DNA of 13,767 nucleotides from Nitrososphaerales archaeon TH5893 (GCA_014523685.1 JAATVT010000074.1:1-13767); one strand, 5' to 3'; shown: positions 1-7,833, counted from the stretch's first letter. Numbers and translations: made by a program. Notes: generated from the letters alone by a model not told the origin.

Positions 1-1
1 A

Positions 2-640
2 GCCAGAGAACATCCTGAAATCGATCACACTAAAGGGGTAAGTGTGAGGATGGCTATTCATTCTATGGAGATCTTAATCTCCGAAGTTGAGCGAGTGAGA
101 GCATTACACGGTAAAATTAAGCTAGTTCCTAGATTTTGTGATCTTGATTGCATTCGTCAGACCAGCAAGTTCGAATTATCTGAAATGGACGACAATCATC
201 AGAATAAAAATAACATATTAGATTCATTAATTGAAAATGCCATTAGAGATGTTTCCATCGAGTACACTAAACACCTACCTTCTGAGACAATTGAAAGATT
301 TAAAGAAGATTTTGAGAGAAACAAATCGTTTGTGGTTTCACAATATAGTCTTGGCCAGGTGAAAAATGAAGCCGTAGACTATGAATCGCAGCTCAGAATG
401 TTTCCTGCCCTGAACGAGTTTGTTAGACTAACGGTCGAAAAGATCAAGCAGGAACATCAAGAATTTATCCAGATAGCCGAACCGTATGAAATAGATGTTA
501 AGAGAATCCAAATTGTCAATAATGATATGGATAGGGAATTTACCGCTTCAGTGACCGAATTGGTACTCGAAGGTTTAAGATGGATTAATCCGCCTTTACT
601 TGACAAAAAGGGAAATGGGTATTCTACAAAATCAGGATAG
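2..640 (+). CDS. ChlI-like AAA+ ATPase, C-terminal fragment (5' end outside window)
   Basis: The reading frame is open from base 2, so this is the C-terminal part of a longer gene and not a small gene starting at the internal GTG at 44. The first residues (AREHPEIDHTKGVSVRMAI) match, as I recall the family, the segment after the AAA+ core of ChlI-like ATPases of the COG1239 type, where a 'D-x-x-x-GVSVR' stretch begins the helical lid. A 'VPR-x-x-D' stretch follows near residue 45, and the end carries 'TELVLEGLRW', matching the family's usual 'VEFVLEGL' ending. The Walker A and B motifs would lie upstream, outside the window. By family knowledge such ATPases work as hexameric rings with a vWA partner, as in magnesium chelatase I/D. 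The next gene encodes such a partner and overlaps this one, suggesting translational coupling. The substrate is unknown; a role in chlorophyll synthesis is not implied. Confidence 0.72.
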   Translation, partial: AREHPEIDHTKGVSVRMAIHSMEILISEVERVRALHGKIKLVPRFCDLDCIRQTSKFELSEMDDNHQNKNNILDSLIENAIRDVSIEYTKHLPSETIERFKEDFERNKSFVVSQYSLGQVKNEAVDYESQLRMFPALNEFVRLTVEKIKQEHQEFIQIAEPYEIDVKRIQIVNNDMDREFTASVTELVLEGLRWINPPLLDKKGNGYSTKSG

Positions 641-2033
641 CGACAATGCTGGTAACAATGTCTTGAATGAGATCCAGTATTTCCTCATTAATAAAGGGAA
701 AGACAATTTTCGCAATAGCAAGGTTCGACTGAAGGCTGGTATCAAAAAAGAAGACCTAGACAGGTACATGAGGTTGATCGAAAGAGAGGTCTTGCGTGAA
801 CGCACTCCTGATCTGCAAGAACTTGCGCAGACGCTCGAAAACATGGAGCATAATAAATATTCCCAAAAACATGATAATTTGCGCTCAAGCCAACTGCATA
901 ATCCCAGTCAAGTCTCACGATCTAGTCCAACCGTTATGTCAACCGGTGCCTCAATAATAACTGAGTTGATAGAAAGAGGTTATCTAAAAGATTCCCTGAG
1001 ATGGCTCACTCCTAGAGCCTTTTTCACGATAGGTGAGAGAATATTAATGGATATCATGAACCCACTGAAATATGGAGAAATCGGATTACATGAAACGATG
1101 ACCGAAGGACTGGGCTCACTGGTACTCGATTCTACCAAGAAATTTGAGCATGGAAATGATTTGAGAATGATAAATGTTCCAAAATCCCTGTTAAATACTC
1201 TACAAAGGAACGCAAAAGGGCATCGACTGATTCAACTTCCATTGCAGGTGGATATAGAAGATTTTGAGGAGTATGAAACAAGTCATGATGTTAGGGTATC
1301 TTTGGTATATTGCATTGACCTTAGCTCCACCATGCGTTACTCGTCAATGTTTGGAGATTTAAGCAGAATCGAAGCAGCAAAGAAGGCGCTTTGGGGCCTC
1401 TTCATTTTTAACAAGAAATTCTTCCCATCCGATTCAATATCTGTCATAGGTTTTGGCGCTTTAGCTTCACGAATTTCTCCTAATGATATTCCTTATCTTA
1501 AGACTTTTGAACCGGGCGGGGATTTTATGCATTACACAAATTATCAAGCTGCCCTTAGATTAGCATCGAAAATCTTGATCAGAGAGGGTTCTCCGAACAA
1601 GCGCATAGTCCTTGTTACTGACGGTCATCCAAGTGCTTGCTTTATTGATAATCAAAAGGACTACACTGACCTAACTTCTCAAAAACCATACTCCCATTTT
1701 TATAGCCCCGACAAAGATACTCTTCAAAGAATTAATATCGATCAGAATCTAAAACTGGATCTTCGTTCTGGAAAACTCGTATATTTATGTTATCGCTACC
1801 GACAGGTTGACGAATATATTGGGATGAGAACCATAGCCGAGGCTAAGAAATGTTGGCATAAAAAAATACAAATTGATACAATAATGATAAGCGAAGAAGA
1901 TTCATTACTTGATTATGTCAATCAAATGGAGAAGTCTGTAAGAGGTAAATCATATTACATAAATCCCGGAAATATTGATAAAGCATTAATTACTGATTAC
2001 CTTAATAACAGACGTACTATTATGAGATCTTAG
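615..2033 (+). CDS. vWA-domain protein, COG4867-like partner of the ChlI-like ATPase
   Basis: A 472-residue soluble protein. The first ~110 residues are polar and look like a linker. A conserved-looking block follows around residues 130-215 ('LTPRAFFTIGERIL' and 'DIEDFEEYE'), which resembles the region before the vWA domain in COG4867 proteins. The vWA domain covers about 225-465 with a MIDAS metal site: D235-x-S237-x-T239, T308 and D336 (in TDGHPS). About 25-50 extra residues seem to sit between TDGHPS and the 'RQVDEY' stretch, compared with relatives I remember. I chose ATG 615, which overlaps the upstream gene by 26 bases; a TTG at 600 is the alternative. Relatives next to ChlI-like ATPases are known in actinobacteria (for example the Rv0958/Rv0959 pair). 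The inferred role is the regulatory or substrate-binding subunit of a chelatase-like complex. The family call is from remembered sequence patterns. Confidence 0.75.
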   Translation: MGILQNQDSDNAGNNVLNEIQYFLINKGKDNFRNSKVRLKAGIKKEDLDRYMRLIEREVLRERTPDLQELAQTLENMEHNKYSQKHDNLRSSQLHNPSQVSRSSPTVMSTGASIITELIERGYLKDSLRWLTPRAFFTIGERILMDIMNPLKYGEIGLHETMTEGLGSLVLDSTKKFEHGNDLRMINVPKSLLNTLQRNAKGHRLIQLPLQVDIEDFEEYETSHDVRVSLVYCIDLSSTMRYSSMFGDLSRIEAAKKALWGLFIFNKKFFPSDSISVIGFGALASRISPNDIPYLKTFEPGGDFMHYTNYQAALRLASKILIREGSPNKRIVLVTDGHPSACFIDNQKDYTDLTSQKPYSHFYSPDKDTLQRINIDQNLKLDLRSGKLVYLCYRYRQVDEYIGMRTIAEAKKCWHKKIQIDTIMISEEDSLLDYVNQMEKSVRGKSYYINPGNIDKALITDYLNNRRTIMRS

Positions 2034-2077
2034 GAATTGTCAAAAGTTTCCCGTTATTCGTGTTGGTTTTTATTAAT

Positions 2078-2905
2078 ATGCGTGTCAAACCAATAGTATG
2101 CGACATGGCAGAGATATACCTCGACTGGAACGACTCATTGGATGTGTTAACAAGGGCTTATAGTGCAGGCTTATTCACGATAATAATAGGACCTAAGGGT
2201 ACGGGCAAGACTTCGCTTGTTCGTCAATTTGCTTCGAATATGAATAAGGAACTGCAATCAGTAAATTTTAGTTTGCGAACAAGGGAGTCACATTTGATCG
2301 GCAGCAAGACCTTGGACAAAGGTGAAATTAATTTTGTTGAGGGAATTTTAGTAAAATCTATGAAGGACGGTAGCCTGCTTTATCTTGATGAGTTAAATGC
2401 CGCAGAAGCTGATGTATTGCTTAGATTGGACGAAGCACTTGATGATAGGAGACAAGTGGTGCTCAAGGAAGCAGATGGTCAGGTTATTACCGCAAGGGAA
2501 GATTGGTCAGTAATTGCAACAATAAATCCTCTCTCTCACGTCGGTACTAAGGAACTTCCCCCTCAACTGTTAAGTAGATTTCCTGTTCGAATCAGACTTG
2601 AATATCCGCCCGAAAATGTAGAACTTGAAATCATAATGAGACATGTATCTAATATTGGCGACTCAAAATTAGATGACGTAAAACGAGCTATAAAGCTTTC
2701 AAAAAGCCTAAGAGACGCAGCGGCAGTAGAGGAGTTATATTACAGTCCAAGCATTAGGGAAACAATTGCCTTTACACGACTTCTAAATACTGGTATTCTA
2801 CCCAAAAAGGCAGCAGAAATAGTCTTTGCGAATGCTTATGATCAATGGGGAGAGGTCGAATTTCGAAAAGTCATGGATATGATTATCTCAATCTTTGGTG
2901 ATTAA
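2078..2905 (+). CDS. MoxR/NorQ-type AAA+ ATPase
   Basis: A compact 275-residue single-domain AAA+ ATPase. Walker A is GPKGTGKT (residues 38-45, K44), Walker B is LLYLDELN (D104, E105), sensor 1 is the Asn of 'ATIN' (N150), the arginine finger is probably R167 in 'LLSRFP', and sensor 2 is R227 in 'SPSIRET'. The size and the 'LDELN' Walker B fit the AAA_5 group, which includes MoxR, NorQ/NirQ, CbbQ and GvpN. Family members power activation or metal loading of a client enzyme with a vWA-protein partner (CbbQ/CbbO, NorQ/NorD). The next gene, overlapping by about 10 bases, supplies that partner. Start choice is uncertain: GTG 2060, ATG 2078 and ATG 2105 all precede the domain, and none has a convincing ribosome binding site. 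Only 44 bases separate it from the previous gene, so all four genes are probably co-transcribed. Confidence 0.85.
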   Translation: MRVKPIVCDMAEIYLDWNDSLDVLTRAYSAGLFTIIIGPKGTGKTSLVRQFASNMNKELQSVNFSLRTRESHLIGSKTLDKGEINFVEGILVKSMKDGSLLYLDELNAAEADVLLRLDEALDDRRQVVLKEADGQVITAREDWSVIATINPLSHVGTKELPPQLLSRFPVRIRLEYPPENVELEIIMRHVSNIGDSKLDDVKRAIKLSKSLRDAAAVEELYYSPSIRETIAFTRLLNTGILPKKAAEIVFANAYDQWGEVEFRKVMDMIISIFGD

Positions 2906-4496
2906 GGTCTTGTCCCTAAATTTATCACTGTTGCATAATGAGGTTTTGCTGGATATTGCTACGTTTTTAGCTAGAAGGTGGACGAATAACTCGAAAGTGC
3001 AAGTTATTATTAAGAATCAGAAGGTGCCTATTACGAGACCGGATAAAAATCAGATTACTCTGCCTGGTCCTTACCATTTTCCTGGAACTGATTTTCAAAG
3101 ATACAGACAGTGGCGTATAATGCTCTGGTACGAGGCCATGAGGCTCACTTTTTGTTCTAAAGTGATGAGTTATGATCACATTTTTGGATTCCTGTTAAAC
3201 ACTCTAGAAACCAAGAGAGCAGAAATCCTCGGCCTTCGTTCTTGGAGAGGAATGGAAAAAGAAATTGTATTCAATGAAGGTATTTCGTGGTTGTCAAAAC
3301 CCCTCTTGAATTCCCTTTATGGAAAACATAAAGTAGCGGAGGCCTTTTCTCAGTACTTTTTAACTGGCTCATTGAAAGGCGAACTATTCGGTAATGAATT
3401 TTCAAGAGTGCAAAAAGGTGCAGAACTTGCCAAAGAAATCTTGGATCATACCATAGCCAATGATCAAGGCACAGAAGCGATAGAACAACGAATACCTGAA
3501 CTCGTGCGTATCCTGGAGTTAAATTCATTAGCATCATTTCCCATTATTACTCCCGCCAGCAAGGTCGGCTTTGGCAGATCAGTAGATGAAAAAGGATTGC
3601 TTGCTGAGATCGAAAAATTAGTCAAGCGAAAAAATTTGGAACCCGAACAGTTGGTGAAAAAATCAAAAGAAATCTTTGAGGGCCGTGAAGTGAATGCTGA
3701 ATTTGATGCTCTAGTCAAGGAAAGCAAACGAAGTGAGAACAAAGGCCAGGAGGGTATTGAAAACCTTGGTTTGACAGTCCCGAAAGATGTTGACTCAGAT
3801 GAAAGTCAAATTTACGACCTCGACCTAATACAGAGGACTAAATCACAATTCAAACATTGGAAGACGGGTTGGCACGAAAAACATGAAGAAGCCGGTGACG
3901 AATTTGATCCGGAAACTTTTGTAGAAAGATTATCGAGGACATTTATTACAGATTTTAAACTATCCTATAGATCTAAAGTTGCAATTGTCTTAGATCACTC
4001 AAGTAGCATTGAGGATTCTGAACAAGACTACAAACGCGCAACCGTAGCATTATGTGAGGCTTTGAAATTTTTGAAAATAAAGTTTGGTGTATACGCTTTT
4101 AGTACTGAAGCCGGACAAGTCAGGTGTTGGATCATCAAGCCTCCTAACGCAAACTGGACAAGAATACATGCTCGCAGACTAGCGCAGATCAAGGCATTAG
4201 GAGGTACGCCTTTGGCCGAGATTTATGCATTGTTAGAACCTGTCATAAGATCATTCAAACCCGATATCGTTGCGACTCTCACCGATGGGGAACCTTCAGA
4301 TTATGATGCCGTGAGACGAATGGTCCTGATGTACCGCAGGATGGGTATCCGTATGGCCGCTTTGGGGTTGGGAAGGACGTTGAATGCTGCAGTCAATATT
4401 AGTCAAAATCTGCAATATCTTGAATATGAGAAAAGCCTAGCAGTTAGTATGCTTGGGGATATTCCAAAGAAAGTAATTAATTTGATGCAGACCTAA
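2895..4496 (+). CDS. CoxE/NorD-like protein with C-terminal vWA domain
   Basis: A 533-residue soluble protein. Residues ~1-225 are an uncharacterised, mostly helical N-terminal region containing 'ITLPGPYHFPGTDFQRYRQW' and 'LWYEAMRL'. Residues ~235-345 are charged and probably flexible. The vWA domain is ~355-530, with a complete MIDAS: D367-x-S369-x-S371 in 'VLDHSSSI', T438 in 'LGGTPL' and D464 in 'TLTDGEPS'. The layout (helical N-terminal region, acidic linker, C-terminal vWA) is that of CobT, NorD and CbbO, which partner MoxR-type ATPases. The TTG start at 2895 (or GTG at 2898) overlaps the end of the ATPase gene, implying coupled translation. The stop codon interleaves with that of the convergent transaldolase gene. 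The client enzyme cannot be named from the window. Confidence 0.82.
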   Translation: MVIKVLSLNLSLLHNEVLLDIATFLARRWTNNSKVQVIIKNQKVPITRPDKNQITLPGPYHFPGTDFQRYRQWRIMLWYEAMRLTFCSKVMSYDHIFGFLLNTLETKRAEILGLRSWRGMEKEIVFNEGISWLSKPLLNSLYGKHKVAEAFSQYFLTGSLKGELFGNEFSRVQKGAELAKEILDHTIANDQGTEAIEQRIPELVRILELNSLASFPIITPASKVGFGRSVDEKGLLAEIEKLVKRKNLEPEQLVKKSKEIFEGREVNAEFDALVKESKRSENKGQEGIENLGLTVPKDVDSDESQIYDLDLIQRTKSQFKHWKTGWHEKHEEAGDEFDPETFVERLSRTFITDFKLSYRSKVAIVLDHSSSIEDSEQDYKRATVALCEALKFLKIKFGVYAFSTEAGQVRCWIIKPPNANWTRIHARRLAQIKALGGTPLAEIYALLEPVIRSFKPDIVATLTDGEPSDYDAVRRMVLMYRRMGIRMAALGLGRTLNAAVNISQNLQYLEYEKSLAVSMLGDIPKKVINLMQT

Positions 4497-5158
4497 AAAA
4501 CTAAGTCGGGGTTCATGTCTCTTACTTTTTTCCAATCCGAGATAAAGTTACTCAAACCCACGTCTGTGAGTGGATGCATAAGCATCTTGTGTAATATATC
4601 AGGTGGAAGAGTGACTATGTCGGCCCCGCACTTTCCGGCCTCAATCACATGGAGAGGGTGTCGAATGCTAGCAACTAGAATCTCTGTTTCAAATTTATAG
4701 TTGCTAAAGATCTGGCCTATCTCCCTTATGATATTAATCCCGTCTTGCCCATTGTCATCGAGCCTACCTATGAACGGACTTATATAAGCTGCACCCGCTT
4801 TTGCCGCCAGTATTGCTTGGTTACTAGAAAAAACAAGTGTAACGTTAGTAGGTATTCCATCTTCTTTTAGGCTTCTAACTGCCCGTAGACCCGCAGGGAT
4901 CATTGGAACCTTCACAACTACATTTTGCCCGTATTTTTTTAGTTTATGAGCCTCATCCATCATAACTTCGTAATCAGTGCCTATAACTTCCAGACTCACT
5001 GGACCCCTTATTGTCCTAACAATTTCATTCATTACATCTCTTGGATCCCCTTTCTCCTTTGACAGTAGTGTTGGATTCGTTGTAACTCCATCAAGAATGC
5101 CCATATCATTGTATTTTTTTATACTTTCAATATTTGCACTATCCAAAAAAATCTTCAT
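4493..5158 (-). CDS. tal: Transaldolase, small TalC/FSA-type
   Basis: A 221-residue enzyme, the usual length of the single-domain transaldolase / fructose-6-phosphate aldolase family. It moves a dihydroxyacetone unit from sedoheptulose-7-phosphate to glyceraldehyde-3-phosphate in the cytoplasm. Visible motifs are D6 in 'FLDSAN', 'TTNPT' at 26-30, the Schiff-base lysine K83 in 'VVKVPM', 'TNVTLVFS' at 104-111 and 'ISPFIGRLDD' at 126-135. The Phe in 'SPF' is the residue found in true transaldolases; fructose-6-phosphate aldolases have Tyr there, so transaldolase activity is the better reading. It starts within the last codon of the transketolase C-half gene (4-base ATGA overlap), so it is translationally coupled as the last gene of the pentose phosphate operon. 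Confidence 0.93.
   Translation of the reverse strand: MKIFLDSANIESIKKYNDMGILDGVTTNPTLLSKEKGDPRDVMNEIVRTIRGPVSLEVIGTDYEVMMDEAHKLKKYGQNVVVKVPMIPAGLRAVRSLKEDGIPTNVTLVFSSNQAILAAKAGAAYISPFIGRLDDNGQDGINIIREIGQIFSNYKFETEILVASIRHPLHVIEAGKCGADIVTLPPDILHKMLMHPLTDVGLSNFISDWKKVRDMNPDLVF
4495..4531. terminator. T-tracts at the convergent gene junction
   Basis: Reading the minus strand, a run of six T (4500-4495) falls in the last codons of the transaldolase gene. Reading the plus strand, a run of six T (4526-4531) lies about 30 bases after the vWA stop codon. Archaeal termination commonly uses short U-tracts without a hairpin, so both could end transcription of the two convergent operons. No strong stem-loop is seen. 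Confidence 0.35.
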
Positions 5159-6126
5159 TTTGAAGCCCTCCTCGCTTCGACAACCGCCTTCACTATTTCA
5201 CCTGAAGTTAGACCGTACCTAATTAGTAACTCTTCGATTTCGTCATCCCTTGCCGATTCCCCAAATGTATCCTTTACTCCAATTCTTCTTACTAAAACGG
5301 GATATCGTTCACTACATGACTCAGACACCGCGGAACCTAGTCCTCCAATCACATTATGTTCTTCGGCAGTAACAATAACCCCTGTCTGCTTCGCAGCATT
5401 ATAAATCATGTCGTGGTCAATAGGTTTTATAGAAAACATATCGATGACACGGCATGAAATCCGTTCCTTATCGATTAATACCCGTGCAGCCTCAATCGAT
5501 CTCTGTACCATTAACCCACAACTCATTATAGTAGCGTCATTCCCCTCTGATATGAGGTTTCCTTTGCCTATAGCAAATTCTGCATTTTCATCTGAATATA
5601 TTACCTCGCTAGAAGGTCTAGCGAGTCTCATATAGAATGGGCCTTGTGACCTAGCGACTAGCTTTGTTAGATGTTTAACTGCTACAGCATCCCCTGGTGC
5701 TAGAACCTTCATATTTGGAATTGCTCTCATTACAGAAAAGTCCTCATTTTGTTGGTGAGATGCGCCATCGGCACCAACAGTTAGACCGGCGTGTGATACA
5801 ACTAGCTTTACATTCAAATTAGGATAACATATAGCGTTTCGAATTTGGTCCAAACACCTGCCAGGTAGGAAGGCAGCATAAGTACTCGCGAATACTAGTT
5901 TGCCGGCAATAGCAAGACCAGCTGCGACCGAGACCAGATTAGCTTCAGCTATTCCCAGATTAAGCAACCTGTCTGGATATTTGTCGCCAAATTTTTTTGT
6001 TTTCAGTGAGTCTGTTGTGTCTGCTCCAACACATACTAGGTCTGGAATTTCTTTTCCCAATTCTACCAAGGTCTCTCCATATGCGGATCTCATGTCAGCT
6101 GTCTTTTTCAGATTACCTAGTTGCAT
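5155..6126 (-). CDS. Transketolase, C-terminal subunit
   Basis: A 323-residue protein holding the pyrimidine-binding and C-terminal domains of transketolase. Transketolase moves a two-carbon ketol unit from xylulose-5-phosphate to aldose phosphates with thiamine diphosphate. The motif 'NLGIAEANLVSVAAGLA' contains the conserved Glu (E61) that contacts the thiazolium cofactor's pyrimidine ring. 'SHAGLTVGADGASHQ' (about 110-124) is the typical substrate/cofactor loop, and the C-terminal domain runs from about residue 195. It needs the N-terminal half from the upstream gene, which it overlaps by 14 bases (6113-6126). Split transketolases are normal in archaea, so this is not a broken gene. The ATG at 6126 is the natural start. 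Confidence 0.94.
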   Translation of the reverse strand: MQLGNLKKTADMRSAYGETLVELGKEIPDLVCVGADTTDSLKTKKFGDKYPDRLLNLGIAEANLVSVAAGLAIAGKLVFASTYAAFLPGRCLDQIRNAICYPNLNVKLVVSHAGLTVGADGASHQQNEDFSVMRAIPNMKVLAPGDAVAVKHLTKLVARSQGPFYMRLARPSSEVIYSDENAEFAIGKGNLISEGNDATIMSCGLMVQRSIEAARVLIDKERISCRVIDMFSIKPIDHDMIYNAAKQTGVIVTAEEHNVIGGLGSAVSESCSERYPVLVRRIGVKDTFGESARDDEIEELLIRYGLTSGEIVKAVVEARRASK

Positions 6127-7753
6127 TTAGTTCCTCTTCTATCCCTAGCTCACTTGCAAGCGGAATTAATACATGTCTGCGTGCTTTAATCCAGTCCTGT
6201 CTTATATCCAGATTGGTCGATCTATTAAGTAATCTTTTTTCCAATGCAATATTTGCCTTAAGTTTCAGCTGTATTATTGCACCGTGTATATCGGAGCTGC
6301 CATACACGGCATTCCCTGCTACGACGATTTTGGCTCCTGCATCGTAGACTTGTTGAAGTGTCCTAGAATCTATGCCCCCATCAGCTTCAATGTATCCTTT
6401 AAATCTATTTTCAGTCAGCTTTCTATCTATTTGGGTCATCTTTTGTAAGACTTCTGGCAAAAATTGTTGTCCAGAAAAGCCCGGATTTACAGACATCACT
6501 ATGAGTACGTCAATCTTATCTAAATGTGAGTAAAACCAAGGAGGCAAATCTGTAGATGGATTAATTGCCATACCCGGGCTAATGCCATGTCGTAACAGCT
6601 TTTCTGCTATTTCAACAAATTCGTTTTCACTGCATGTTTCGGCATGTACCGTAATTATATCACAGCGTGCATCTATAAATCTGTCAATATGTCTTATTGG
6701 TTTCTCGATCATAAGATGCGCATCAAATGGTAGGCTTGTAACGCGTCTTAATTTCTTAATTGTTTCGGCTTTCATAGTGGTATTAGGAACGAATTTTCCA
6801 TCCATGATGTCTAGATGTATCATATCTGCTCCCCCTCGTTCTGCCTTTCTTATCTTGTCCTCATAGTTCTCTGGCTCCCCTGCTATGATAGACGGTGCAA
6901 TTAGACACTCATTTTCGAGTTCCTCGAGCAATAGAGGCGTGTGTTTTCTTGGAGGTGCTTTACCATGCCACTGCGGATTGTTAGTCATATGCTTGATCCC
7001 ATTGCCTTTAACCGTGTTTGCTATAATTATACTCGGTCTATCTTTAAGTTGGTTCGTTTTGTATAGTGCTTCTATTATTTCTTCTACGTTATGACCTTTA
7101 ACTTCCTCCGTATGCCAATTGAAGGCAGCCCATTTATCCTTCACAGGATCCAACGGCATTATTTCTTCGGTAAAGCCATCTTGCTGTATTCTGTTCCTAT
7201 CTAGGATAGCTGTTATGTTGTCTAACTTGAATTTAGAAGCAGCCATGGCGGCCTCCCAGATCTGTCCTTCATCAGATTCACCGTCTCCTATCAATACATA
7301 AACATGGTTTTTCTTTCCATCCATTTTGTTCGCTATTGCGATACCCACCGCCACAGATAGTCCAATTCCTTCCGATCCTCCAGAATACTCAACCCCCGGC
7401 ACGCTTTGATCCTTTTGGAAGTCGCTATATCGAACAGGGTGCCCTTGAAGCCGTGAACCAAGCTTCCGTAAGGAACCCATCTCATCAGGGTGAAAATAAC
7501 CGGCAATAGAAAGTGTTGCATAATATCCCGGAGCAGAGTGCGCCTTGGAATTTACGAAGTAATCTCTTTCTGGCCATTCTGGATGAAGAGGATCATGTTT
7601 CATTATTCTGAAATAAAGTGAACCCATTATTTCTGCAGCAGAAAAAGACGCTCCAGGGTGTCCCGACCCAGCTTCAGCTATGCCTACGATCGCTAGCATC
7701 CGTATATCCCTGATCTTTGTCTTCAGGTTCAAATACCGCATCTTAAGACTCAT
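6113..7753 (-). CDS. Fusion of transketolase N-terminal subunit and ribulose-phosphate 3-epimerase
   Basis: One uninterrupted frame of 546 residues joins two enzymes. Residues ~1-280 are the thiamine-diphosphate-binding half of transketolase: 'GSGHPG', 'SKAHSAPGYYA', and the cofactor motif from GDG (156-158, 'GDGESDEGQ') to N187, ending at 'QWHGKAP'. Residues ~283-500 are a complete ribulose-5-phosphate 3-epimerase TIM barrel: 'APSIIAG' (S288), 'MIHLDIMDG' (H313, D315, M317), 'DAHLM' (H346), 'VNPGFSGQQF' and 'IEADGGID' (D458), so all metal and catalytic residues are present. A tail of ~45 residues, rich in charged residues, follows and is unassigned. The epimerase makes xylulose-5-phosphate, the donor for transketolase, so channelling is plausible (inference). 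I chose ATG 7753; a TTG at 7795 extends the frame and ATG 7741 is another option. The TATA box at 7824-7833 fits a transcript starting near 7800. Confidence 0.92.
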   Translation of the reverse strand: MSLKMRYLNLKTKIRDIRMLAIVGIAEAGSGHPGASFSAAEIMGSLYFRIMKHDPLHPEWPERDYFVNSKAHSAPGYYATLSIAGYFHPDEMGSLRKLGSRLQGHPVRYSDFQKDQSVPGVEYSGGSEGIGLSVAVGIAIANKMDGKKNHVYVLIGDGESDEGQIWEAAMAASKFKLDNITAILDRNRIQQDGFTEEIMPLDPVKDKWAAFNWHTEEVKGHNVEEIIEALYKTNQLKDRPSIIIANTVKGNGIKHMTNNPQWHGKAPPRKHTPLLLEELENECLIAPSIIAGEPENYEDKIRKAERGGADMIHLDIMDGKFVPNTTMKAETIKKLRRVTSLPFDAHLMIEKPIRHIDRFIDARCDIITVHAETCSENEFVEIAEKLLRHGISPGMAINPSTDLPPWFYSHLDKIDVLIVMSVNPGFSGQQFLPEVLQKMTQIDRKLTENRFKGYIEADGGIDSRTLQQVYDAGAKIVVAGNAVYGSSDIHGAIIQLKLKANIALEKRLLNRSTNLDIRQDWIKARRHVLIPLASELGIEEELNATR

Positions 7754-7800
7754 TTCAAGATATTGTCCCAACGTGATGGCATATACACGTAGCAAACCAT
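7750..7800 (-). promoter_or_regulatory. Possible 16-codon leader ORF before the sugar operon
   Basis: An ATG at 7800 opens a 16-codon frame (MVCYVYMPSRWDNILK) whose TGA at 7752-7750 overlaps the ATG at 7753 of the fusion gene in the arrangement ATGA. The predicted transcription start from the TATA box lies at about 7800-7803, so this ATG would be leaderless or nearly so. It may couple translation to the main gene. It could equally be chance, since the frame is short. Confidence 0.3.
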
Positions 7801-7823
7801 TATGAAAAATTCCGTACTAGCCA

Positions 7824-7833
7824 ACTTAAAAAG
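7824..7833 (-). promoter_or_regulatory. TATA box for the pentose phosphate operon
   Basis: On the minus strand the sequence is CTTTTTAAGT, a good archaeal box A, with its centre about 26 bases before position 7803. Divergent transcription of pepA starts on the other side of this 109-base spacer. Assignment is by pattern and spacing only. Confidence 0.5.

Noticed and set aside
44..640. A complete small gene starting at GTG 44.
   Set aside because: The frame is open to base 2 and the residues before 44 continue the ChlI-like pattern, so it is a truncated longer gene.
3464..3742. Antisense ORFs within the vWA gene and others across the window.
   Set aside because: They lie entirely opposite well-supported genes, have low-complexity or Ser/Leu-rich translations and no recognisable motifs.
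6113..6126. Transketolase apparently broken by a frameshift between its N- and C-terminal halves.
   Set aside because: Split transketolases are normal in archaea, the epimerase domain intervenes in frame, and the C-half has its own ATG.
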